NCBI GenBank assembly: GCA_020634855.1 | Contig: JACKAU010000010.1 | Span: 310,001 to 374,000 of the forward strand | Direction: 5' to 3' | Origin: Anaerolineales bacterium | GTDB lineage: Bacteria; Chloroflexota; Anaerolineae; 4572-78; J111 | DNA: 64,000 bases | Part shown: positions 35,607 through 42,764 of the stretch, in pieces | Position numbering within the stretch: position 1 is the first letter of the stretch | How the letters are laid out: each line of letters starts with the position of its first letter | The notes under the pieces: generated by a model | The model's input: only the letters and a program-made list of their open reading frames with translations | Told to the model about the DNA's origin: nothing | Database searches by the model: none | Translations under genes and position numbers: made by a program

Positions 35607-36383
35607 TTATTCAGGTGACACAGCGCAGCGAAACCCAACGTTGTTAAAAAATTTAAAATCGCCATCTAATCTGGAGATACACAACGCCACATTGGCATCA
35701 TTACGCCACGATGCGCCACGCAGTACCCGAAAACCGCTGGCCTGCCGACTTTCGCGGCCATCGTCGGCGTCATAGGGATAGGGGCGAAATAGACTGTTGG
35801 TCCATTCCCACACATTGCCAACCATATCGACCAGCCCTTCAGGAGTATCCCCGCCCGGCGAGAATTGGCCAACTGGACTGGTTTGGCCCAAATCGGCTTC
35901 TTTGCTGTTGCATAGTCCGGCGTCAAAAGCATTGCCCCACGGATAGCGACGGCCGTTGAGACCACGGGCGGCGCGCTCCCATTCGGCTTCGGTCGGCAGG
36001 CGTTTTCCTGCCCAGGCTGCGTAAGCCATCGCATCTTCCCAAGTAACCAGTACAACCGGATGATCGGCTTTGTCTTGAGGAAAAGTGCGTTGCTGCGGGT
36101 CCCAATTGTAGGGTTTGGTGTTGCACCAACTGACCTCGTAATTCGGCGCCGGGTAATCGGTTTGATCGATGAAAATTTTGTACTCGGCATTGGTGACCGG
36201 CCAGCGGTCAAGGTAAAAATCGGCCACGTTCAGATGGTGTTCTGGATGGTGATTCGAGTCGCCCTGATTAGCGCCCATGACAAAACGTCCGCCGGCAATA
36301 AAAACCATCTCTTTATTATCGATAGGCCAGGTGATGGTGTTTTCAAGGTTATCATCCGGTCCAGGTGTGAGTTCTTGAGTCAT
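35607..36383 (-). CDS. FGE/SUMF1-fold protein lacking the catalytic Cys pair
   Basis: 258 residues from ATG 36383, which has AGGAG 12 bases upstream; the longer frame would overlap the FHA gene. The C-type-lectin-like FGE fold is clear: FVMGANQGDSNHHPEH, FYLDRWPVTNAEYKIF, PVVLVTWEDAMAYAAWAGKRLPTEAEWERAARG, DMVGNVWEWTNSLF and VLRGASWRNDAN, ending NNVGFRC. True formylglycine-generating enzymes have two Cys after the GGSW motif; here that stretch is RNDANVALCISR with a single Cys and no pair. So it is probably not a sulfatase activator; related domains bind ligands or modify other substrates. It lies 13 bases after the FHA gene. Confidence 0.85.
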   Translation of the reverse strand: MTQELTPGPDDNLENTITWPIDNKEMVFIAGGRFVMGANQGDSNHHPEHHLNVADFYLDRWPVTNAEYKIFIDQTDYPAPNYEVSWCNTKPYNWDPQQRTFPQDKADHPVVLVTWEDAMAYAAWAGKRLPTEAEWERAARGLNGRRYPWGNAFDAGLCNSKEADLGQTSPVGQFSPGGDTPEGLVDMVGNVWEWTNSLFRPYPYDADDGRESRQASGFRVLRGASWRNDANVALCISRLDGDFKFFNNVGFRCAVSPE

Positions 36384-36396
36384 ACTTGTCGTCTCC

Positions 36397-37518
36397 TTAC
36401 GTTTCAATATCGTAGGCCAAAACACAGCCGGCCAGCCAAATATGGTCGCCGGGTTTAAGCGGTATCGATTGTCCCAGTACCAGCCCTTCTCCTCTAAAAC
36501 GGGTCCCAAAACCACTGCCTAAATCTTCAATAAACGGTTGGCCGTAGCGCCAGCGAATCATCGCGTGCCGCCGCGAAACCAGGCGGGCTACCTCGCCCTC
36601 TTGGCTAAGATCCAGGTCGGGTACAAAATTGACCTGCGGATCGGCCCGGCCAATGACGATTTTTTTGTTGATCGGACAATAAAATTTACGACCGGTGGGC
36701 GTTACTATGAGTTTATGACGGACTTGTTTCGACTTGGCTTGTTCAAATACTTCATTGGGAATTTTATCGTAGATCAGTTTGACCCCGCCCAGGCTAAGAT
36801 GGTCTTTGGGTTTAAGTAGCCCATTCTCGATTTGTCTACCATTAAGAAATATACCGGAGCGACTACCCAAATCTTCAATCATATGTTCGGCGTTGCGGGC
36901 GACAATTATGGCATGTCGTCGGGCCACCAGACCAAACTCGCGATCTTCAAACGATAAATCGATATCAGGGGGGATGCCGACGTTGGGATCAAACCGGCCA
37001 AATGAGATTTCGCCATTGGTTGGCAACGCGATGCGGTGACCGCTGTTAAGGATGGTCAGCCAGAAGCGATCTTCATCACCGACTTGATGCAGCGGCTTAG
37101 TAGATGACAGTCGCCGTAGTGGCTTGGATACCCCTTTTTTTTGAGAGGATGAGACCGGTTTCAAATAATCAGGTGACTTTGCCTTGGATTGTTCCGGTGG
37201 GTCAAACTGCTTGTCGGGGCGCAAACGCCGGATAACCGTACCTTTCGACTTGCTCATGGTACTGGGCATTTCTAGGTCATCGGTATCATCAACACGTTCG
37301 TCTTGTACTTTGCGTAGGCGGTCAGATAACGCCGATCTTGATCTTGCCTTGTCGGCCTCTAGCAGTAGACACTGTTTTTGTAGTAGGCCCCATGTGGCCA
37401 GGGTATCCGTTCTGGCCTCAAAAGCGGAGCGTACCATATTTTTGGTAGTAGTCGGGTTCTCGCTTTCCTCTATACAGCGATTTCTAATCGGGCATTTGCG
37501 ACAACTATACTTGTACAT
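36397..37518 (-). CDS. Protein with N-terminal Cys cluster and two FHA domains
   Basis: 373 residues from ATG 37518 (a TTG directly before it is less likely). Residues 1-16 hold Cys6, Cys9 and Cys15 (SCRKCPIRNRC), a possible metal or FeS site. A charged Ser/Lys-rich linker follows, then two FHA domains (about res 150-250 and 275-370). Both carry the phospho-Thr-binding pattern: ISFGR...SRRHA-type VARRHAIIV, GSRSGIFLNG in the first; IVIGR, VSRRHAMI, GSGFGTRFRG in the second. FHA domains read Ser/Thr phosphorylation. It is co-transcribed with the FGE-like protein, which suggests a phospho-signalling output pair. No Ser/Thr kinase is in the window. Confidence 0.85.
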   Translation of the reverse strand: MYKYSCRKCPIRNRCIEESENPTTTKNMVRSAFEARTDTLATWGLLQKQCLLLEADKARSRSALSDRLRKVQDERVDDTDDLEMPSTMSKSKGTVIRRLRPDKQFDPPEQSKAKSPDYLKPVSSSQKKGVSKPLRRLSSTKPLHQVGDEDRFWLTILNSGHRIALPTNGEISFGRFDPNVGIPPDIDLSFEDREFGLVARRHAIIVARNAEHMIEDLGSRSGIFLNGRQIENGLLKPKDHLSLGGVKLIYDKIPNEVFEQAKSKQVRHKLIVTPTGRKFYCPINKKIVIGRADPQVNFVPDLDLSQEGEVARLVSRRHAMIRWRYGQPFIEDLGSGFGTRFRGEGLVLGQSIPLKPGDHIWLAGCVLAYDIET

Positions 37519-37895
37519 CAAACCTTAATCTTTCAATTGTACTACTCGACCTTGAAGTTGAAAATTTTGTCTGGAGCAAGGAAAAATTCCGGTGAAGAAA
37601 TAACTTAACAGAAAAAGGAGGTTAATTTAGTATAACATTCGCTAGACCGAGTGTCAACAATCGTATAGAAAAAGGGGGTGATTCGGTTTGGGGCCGAGAT
37701 AGAAACACTGTATTTATGGCAGCAATGAGACCACTGACAGATGAGGTGATCGCAGTTGATCCTGAGGCTTTTTTAATGGGAGATGTTGTGGATCGGTTTG
37801 TGGAGCGCTTTTGGAAACGTCTATGGTACGACCGACCGGTATAGTAGAGCTAGCAAAACCACAATAACAACGAGTTATGCCTATAGGAGGCCACG
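37519..37895. other. Divergent intergenic region with dispersed repeat and a possible 42-codon ORF
   Basis: 377 bases between the FHA gene (-) and the ParB-like gene (+). Bases 37690-37738 repeat the motif found at 10962-11009. Inside it begins a 42-codon frame, ATG 37716 to TAG 37844, rich in charged and aromatic residues (DVVDRFVERFWKRLWYDRP). It has no ribosome site and I do not recognise it; it may be a remnant of a longer gene. GGAGG at about 37883 serves the downstream ATG 37896. Confidence 0.45.
37690..37738 (+). repeat. Dispersed repeat copy B
   Basis: Shares CGAGATAGAAACACTG exactly with 10966-10981, followed by ATTTATG and AATGAG blocks at the same spacing. Two copies 26.7 kb apart, both in intergenic DNA, same orientation. 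Confidence 0.6.
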
Positions 37896-38426
37896 ATGCT
37901 GGTTGTCACGCAACAAACATTGGATGACTTTGCGGGTGCGCATCACCAAGTTTTTTGGGAACGAATCTCAAATATATTCAAAACCAAAACTGGCGAACTT
38001 CTTTCATTTTATGCGGTGCAGCGGGTGCTAGGATTTCACGCTATGACCGCAAAAGGGTTACAGGAAATTGAAGTTGACCAGATTATCGGCAGTGTTGGCC
38101 GCCACCGAGAATTTACACGCTCGTTCTTACCGAAGGACAAACGGGTTGCTTCGCGCTGGCGTCAGGTCGATGAACTTTTTTACGAAAAGGGGTTCGATCC
38201 CATTAAGGTGTATAAAGTCGGCCAGGTTTATTTTGTGATGGACGGCAACCACCGGGTGTCCGTTAGTCGAGCGCATAACTTGAAAACTATTGAAGCCTAT
38301 GTAATTGAGTTCACTTCTCCGGTGCCGGTTTATCCTGATGATGATCTTGAATCTATTGGTCAAAGATATGAACGATTTGAGTCCGAGCGAAAAAAGGATA
38401 TTAATATTACTAAAATTGGGACTTGA
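37896..38426 (+). CDS. ParB/sulfiredoxin-like nuclease-fold protein
   Basis: 176 residues; AGGAGG upstream of ATG. The recognisable part is DPIKVYKVGQVYFVMDGNHRVSVSRAH (res ~101-127), whose DGNHRVSVS core is the nucleotide-binding motif of ParB-like N-terminal domains and of DUF4032-type proteins. The N-terminal helical part (res 1-90) is unassigned. There is no HTH, so it is not a partition protein; an enzymatic or nucleotide-sensing role is more likely. The following CBS gene is 130 bases downstream on the same strand. Confidence 0.65.
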   Translation: MLVVTQQTLDDFAGAHHQVFWERISNIFKTKTGELLSFYAVQRVLGFHAMTAKGLQEIEVDQIIGSVGRHREFTRSFLPKDKRVASRWRQVDELFYEKGFDPIKVYKVGQVYFVMDGNHRVSVSRAHNLKTIEAYVIEFTSPVPVYPDDDLESIGQRYERFESERKKDINITKIGT

Positions 38427-38556
38427 AACTTTCCCTAAACTTAAAGTACAATGGGATAAAGTATTGGTCTTTGGTCTAAACTTATTAATGAAATCCGTTT
38501 GGTTGGGGTGATTAACGAGTTTAAGCCAAAAGTAACTATTGCAAAGGAGCAAAGAA

Positions 38557-38991
38557 ATGACAACGGTTGGTCAAATTTTAAGAAATAAAGGGGCTCAGAT
38601 CTGGTCGATTAGCCCCGAGGCGACGATTTACGATGCCTTACGGTTGATGGCTGAAAAAAATATTGGGGCGGTGCTGGTGATGGACAACGACGCTCTGGCC
38701 GGTATTTTTTCAGAACGCGACTATGCCCGCAGCGTCTCTCTCAATAAATCGGCTCACGAGGTCCGGGTTCAGGAGTTGATGAGCGCTCAAGTGGTGACCA
38801 TCACCCGGGACAAAACGATCGAAAACTGTATGGAACTGATGACCAACCAACGTATTCGTCATTTGCCTGTTCTGGACCAAAAGCGAGTCATTGGCGTGAT
38901 CAGCATTGGCGATGTGGTCAAATCGATTATCTCCAAACAGCAGCACACCATCAAAGAATTGGAAAACTATATTACCAGCGGCGTTTCGTAA
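38557..38991 (+). CDS. Tandem CBS-domain protein
   Basis: 144 residues from ATG 38557, chosen for the AAAGGAG seven bases upstream; the frame is open six codons further. Two CBS domains (res ~8-62 and ~75-135) with ERDYARSVSL and VISIGDVVKSI signatures, and nothing else. Stand-alone CBS pairs bind adenine nucleotides and act as energy or ligand sensors, often for transporters or enzymes. Two SLC13 transporter genes converge on it. Confidence 0.85.
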   Translation: MTTVGQILRNKGAQIWSISPEATIYDALRLMAEKNIGAVLVMDNDALAGIFSERDYARSVSLNKSAHEVRVQELMSAQVVTITRDKTIENCMELMTNQRIRHLPVLDQKRVIGVISIGDVVKSIISKQQHTIKELENYITSGVS

Positions 38992-39037
38992 ATCCAGCAT
39001 AATAAAAAAGAGTATTGCCCGCACAGCGTAGGTGGCT

Positions 39038-39095
39038 GGTGTCCAAACTCAGTTTGGACACCCAATTTCGTTACGAAACTCAGTTTCGTAACGAA
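39038..39095. repeat. Two adjacent perfect hairpins with TCA loops
   Basis: GGTGTCCAAAC-TCA-GTTTGGACACC at 39038-39062 (11-bp stem) and TTCGTTACGAAAC-TCA-GTTTCGTAACGAA at 39067-39095 (13-bp stem). Both are built on the same AAAC-TCA-GTTT centre but have different outer arms. No T-run follows either. They lie between the CBS gene stop and the terminator of the convergent SLC13 gene. Confidence 0.8.
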
Positions 39096-39111
39096 GTGAG
39101 AATACAAAAAA

Positions 39112-39142
39112 AACGGCTCCCAATCATTCTTTGGGAGCCGTT
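39112..39142 (-). terminator. Rho-independent terminator of the first SLC13 gene
   Basis: AACGGCTCCCAA (39112-39123) pairs with TTGGGAGCCGTT (39131-39142), 7-base loop. In the minus direction the stem runs into eight T, ending the 39168-40664 transcript. Confidence 0.9.
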
Positions 39143-39167
39143 AGGCTGTGAAGGACTATTCAGTTGA

Positions 39168-40664
39168 TTAGTTGGCAGCTAACATCGCCCAGTCTGGTAC
39201 GGTGTTGAGGTCGATGCCCCAGATGAGTTGCATAAAGAGTAGTACGAAGAGGGTGATTAAGACGATACCGGCGAAGTTGAGCCAGACCCCGACTTTCGAC
39301 ATTTGAGCAATCGTGACCTGTCCACTGCCGAAGACTACGGCGTTGGGCGGTGTTGCGACCGGGAGCATAAAGGCGTAAGATGTAGCCACACCGGCGGCGA
39401 CCATCAGGCCGTAGGGATGTACGCCCATCGCCACAGCGATGGCGCCCATCGCCGGGATTAACAAGGTAGCGGTTGCAGTGTTTGATGTAACCTCGGTCAA
39501 GAAGATGGCGGCGGTAACAACCAGGAAGATGACCACGGCCAGAGCCAGACCGTTCAAGAGCGTGAATTGAGCGGTGAACCATTCGGCTAAACCGACGGAA
39601 GCAACACCGGCGGTTAAGGCTAATCCACCACCGAACAGAATGACCACGCCCCAGGGAATTTTGACCGCAGTTTGCCAGTCGAGTAAGAATTCACCTTTAC
39701 TAAAGTTAGACGGAATAATGAAGAGTGAAACCGCACAAATCATCGCAATGGTTGTGTCAGCGATAAACGCGGTAGTCATAAAGCCACGAACAATCCAGGC
39801 TACAGCGACGGTGACGAAAGCAGCCAGTACCAATTTTTCTTCTTTGCTCATCGGGCCAAGCTTGGCGTATTCACGATTAATCAGTTCAGCGCCACCGGGA
39901 ATACTACTGATTTCGGGCGGCAGCATCACTTTAACTAAGAGGAACCAGGTCAGGGCCAGGAAGATAACGGTTAGCGGTACTCCGAAGGCCATCCACTGGG
40001 CAAAGCCGATGGTTTGTCCGTATTGGGTTTCGATGACGCCGACCAAAACGGTGTTGGGCGGTGTTCCAATAATCGTGCCAACCCCACCGATGGAAGCGGC
40101 ATAGGCAATCCCCAGCATCAAAGCCGTACCAAAGTTAAATTTCGAACTGTTAAGTTCAACCCCCTCGTCCTTAAGGACGCTCAGTACCTGGCTAATAACG
40201 GCCATACCGACCGGAACCATCATCATGGCGGTGGCGGTGTTGCTGACCCACATAGACAGGAAGGCAGTGGCAACCATAAAGCCCAGAATAACGCGCTCAG
40301 GACCGGTGCCAATCATTTTAATGGTAAACAGGGCAATGCGTTTGTGTAAATTCCACTTTTCCATCGCCGCGGCTAAGAAGAAACCGCCGATGAATAAATA
40401 GATTAAGTGGTTAGCATAAGGTGTGGTTGAAGCAGATGATTTCATCACACCCAACGTCGGGAACAGAGCAATGGGTAGCAGTGCGGTAGCGGGAATGGGA
40501 ATTGCTTCCGTGATCCACCAAATCGCCATCAAGGCTATGACGGCTATTACACTGAACATTTCCGTAGTCATGCCCTCGGGTAGAGCAAATAATACCGGGT
40601 ACAACAAGATAGCCGCAAAGACTACCGGACCTCCAAAGAAACCAATGCGTTTAGCTGTGTTCAT
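39168..40664 (-). CDS. SLC13/DASS family sodium-coupled anion transporter, copy 1
   Basis: 498 residues, about 11-12 TM helices. Two repeat-related sodium/substrate motifs, WVSNTATAMMMVPVG and EVTSNTATATLLIPAMG, each with the SNT signature, plus IIGTPPNTVLVG and PVATPPNAVVFGSG. These carriers bring in di- or tricarboxylates, sulfate or related anions with Na+. Substrate not determinable here. AAGGGGG precedes the ATG. It is a close paralogue of the gene at 40989-42485; each has its own terminator. Confidence 0.92.
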   Translation of the reverse strand: MNTAKRIGFFGGPVVFAAILLYPVLFALPEGMTTEMFSVIAVIALMAIWWITEAIPIPATALLPIALFPTLGVMKSSASTTPYANHLIYLFIGGFFLAAAMEKWNLHKRIALFTIKMIGTGPERVILGFMVATAFLSMWVSNTATAMMMVPVGMAVISQVLSVLKDEGVELNSSKFNFGTALMLGIAYAASIGGVGTIIGTPPNTVLVGVIETQYGQTIGFAQWMAFGVPLTVIFLALTWFLLVKVMLPPEISSIPGGAELINREYAKLGPMSKEEKLVLAAFVTVAVAWIVRGFMTTAFIADTTIAMICAVSLFIIPSNFSKGEFLLDWQTAVKIPWGVVILFGGGLALTAGVASVGLAEWFTAQFTLLNGLALAVVIFLVVTAAIFLTEVTSNTATATLLIPAMGAIAVAMGVHPYGLMVAAGVATSYAFMLPVATPPNAVVFGSGQVTIAQMSKVGVWLNFAGIVLITLFVLLFMQLIWGIDLNTVPDWAMLAAN

Positions 40665-40988
40665 GAGTATATCCCCCTTGTTATAATGAATACTTCTCTG
40701 TAATTGATTACCTATTTAATGAAGCCTTGCGGTAGGCTTAACAACTATTGTGACAACAGTGTATCAGATTAAAAAGCAACGCACATCGACCTAAGGTCAT
40801 AAGTTTTGGAAAAAAATTTGGGCGATTTTGGTCAATTTTCTAAAACTCTAGTACTAGTACCATGACTTATGACTGGTATCTGGGGCCGTAAACCGCGCTC
40901 AAACGACAAAAAGGCTCCCATTTTGTTACGGGAGCCTTTAAGCTGTGAAGGGTTATTTAGTTATTTAGTTGGATGGTTAGTTGGTTAA
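40665..40988. other. Intergenic region between the two SLC13 genes
   Basis: 324 bases. Holds the terminator of copy 2 (40910-40939) and the promoter region of copy 1, where TATAAC lies about 20 bases before the ribosome site (minus strand). Otherwise A/T-rich with no ORF. Confidence 0.5.
40910..40939 (-). terminator. Rho-independent terminator of the second SLC13 gene
   Basis: AAAGGCTCCC and GGGAGCCTTT (arms 40910-40919 and 40930-40939) pair perfectly with a 10-base loop. In the minus direction a T-run follows. The GGCTCCC core is shared with the terminator of copy 1, consistent with duplication of the whole unit. Confidence 0.88.
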
Positions 40989-42485
40989 TTAGTTGGTCGC
41001 TAATGTAGCCCAGGCGGGCAGCGTGTTGAGGTCGATGCCCCAGATAAGTTGTAGGAAGACCATCACAAACAGCGTAATCAGCGCGATACCGGCCAGGTTG
41101 AGCCACAAACCGACTTTAGCCATCTGGGCAATGGTCACCTGACCGCTGCCGAAGACCACCGCGTTGGGCGGCGTCGCGACCGGGAGCATAAAGGCGTAGG
41201 AGGTGGCCACGCCGGCGGCGATCATCGGGCCAAGGGGATTCAGGCTCATCGCGATAGCGACGGTCCCCATCACCGGCACCAATAGGGTAGCCGTAGCGGT
41301 GTTTGATGTAACTTCAGTCAGAAAGATAGCGGCCGTGGTCACAATCAGGATGATGACAACTAGGGTTAGGCCGTTCAGTAACGTAAACTGGCCGGTCAAC
41401 CACACATCCAAGCCGGACGAACTAACCCCGCCGGTCAATGCCAGTCCGCCGCCAAACAGGAGTACCACACCCCACGGAATTTTGACCGCGGTTTGCCAGT
41501 CGAGTAAGAATTTGCCTTCATTAAAGTTGGAGGGGATGATGAACAGCGAGACCGCACCGATCATGGCAATGGTCGTGTCAGACACGAACGGGGTGGTCAT
41601 AAAGCCGCGCACAATCCAGGCCGCCGCGACAATCCCAAAGATCACCAGCACCATAATTTCTTCTTTCGAGATCGGGCCTAATTTGGCGATTTCGCGGTTG
41701 ATCAACTCTTTACCGCCCGGGATTCTGTCAATTTCAGGAGGTAACATGACTTTGGTCAGCAGGAACCAGGTCAGGAACAGGAAGGTGACGGATAGCGGCA
41801 CGCCAAAAGCCATCCATTGGGCGAAGCTAATGGTCTGACCATACTGCTGCTCGATAACCCCAACCAAAACGGTATTGGGCGGTGTCCCGATAATAGTGCC
41901 AACCCCACCAATTGAAGCAGCGTAGGCAATACCTAACATCAAGGCTGTCCCGAAGTTGAATTTGTCGGAATTGAGTTTAACCCCCTCATCGTGCAGCACG
42001 TTGACCACCTGGGTAATAACGGCCATACCGACTGGAACCATCATCATTGCCGTGGCGGTGTTGCTAACCCACATTGACAGGAAACCGGTCGCGAGCATAA
42101 ACCCAAGGATCACCCGGTTAGGACCGGTGCCAATCACGCGAATTGTATGTAAGGCGATACGTTTATGCAGGTTCCATTTTTCCATGGTCACGGCCAGGAA
42201 AAAGCCACCGATGAACAGATAGATCAGATGGTTGGCGTAAGGTATGGTTGAATCGGCTGACTTCATAACGCCTAATAGCGGAAACAAAGCGATAGGCAGC
42301 AAGGCGGTGGCGGGAATGGGAATGGCTTCGGTGACCCACCAGATAGCCATCAAACTAATTACAGCTAAAACACTAATCATTTCTGATGTCATGTCTGCCG
42401 GTAAACCGAACAATACCGGGTAAAGCAAGATTGCGGCAAAAACTAATGGACCCCCAAAAAAGCCAATACGTTGAGCCGTGTTCAT
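40989..42485 (-). CDS. SLC13/DASS family sodium-coupled anion transporter, copy 2
   Basis: 498 residues, the same length as copy 1 and nearly the same sequence from end to end: MNTAQRIGFFGGPLVFAAIL against MNTAKRIGFFGGPVVFAAIL. Both SNT motifs and both PPN motifs are kept. Differences concentrate in loops and a few TM positions (for example GGVSSSGLDVWLTGQF against AGVASVGLAEWFTAQF). A recent tandem duplication, possibly with divergence in affinity or substrate. Confidence 0.92.
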   Translation of the reverse strand: MNTAQRIGFFGGPLVFAAILLYPVLFGLPADMTSEMISVLAVISLMAIWWVTEAIPIPATALLPIALFPLLGVMKSADSTIPYANHLIYLFIGGFFLAVTMEKWNLHKRIALHTIRVIGTGPNRVILGFMLATGFLSMWVSNTATAMMMVPVGMAVITQVVNVLHDEGVKLNSDKFNFGTALMLGIAYAASIGGVGTIIGTPPNTVLVGVIEQQYGQTISFAQWMAFGVPLSVTFLFLTWFLLTKVMLPPEIDRIPGGKELINREIAKLGPISKEEIMVLVIFGIVAAAWIVRGFMTTPFVSDTTIAMIGAVSLFIIPSNFNEGKFLLDWQTAVKIPWGVVLLFGGGLALTGGVSSSGLDVWLTGQFTLLNGLTLVVIILIVTTAAIFLTEVTSNTATATLLVPVMGTVAIAMSLNPLGPMIAAGVATSYAFMLPVATPPNAVVFGSGQVTIAQMAKVGLWLNLAGIALITLFVMVFLQLIWGIDLNTLPAWATLATN

Positions 42486-42695
42486 GGATTAATGTGTCCC
42501 CTTTCTCGGACTAATACTACTTTGTACGTTGTTATTTTGCTGTTGCTCGTCGTTGGGCAACGATGTCATATTTCCTACAATATATGCAGATTCCTTATTT
42601 TTCGCATCGATCCGAAGGTGTAATTTTTTGGTCGGTACTATCGATCTAAAGCACTATTTTTTCAGCAAAATTAGCTCCAATTTCATTAAGCCCTC

Positions 42696-42725
42696 TTGTC
42701 ATAATACCCCTTCTTGTGCTACATT
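42696..42725 (+). promoter_or_regulatory. Promoter of the TIR-TPR gene
   Basis: TTGTCA at 42696-42701, 18-base spacer, TACATT at 42720-42725 preceded by TGC (extended -10). Predicted start about 30 bases upstream of the GTG at 42765. Same form as the pheA and S41 promoters. Confidence 0.65.
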
Positions 42726-42764
42726 ACCTTAAACCCATCAACGATGACCAGCCGAGGAGTAACC

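Noticed and set aside
35607..36515. Diversity-generating retroelement target (FGE/CLec fold)
   Set aside because: No reverse transcriptase gene, template repeat or A-biased variable region is visible in the window.
39038..39095. Terminator for the CBS gene
   Set aside because: Stable stems but no T-run after them; the real T-run stem is the one at 39112-39142, facing the other gene.
42714..42764. Earlier start for the TIR gene
   Set aside because: The upstream codons overlap the -10 element; the GTG at 42765 has a GAGGAG at the right distance.
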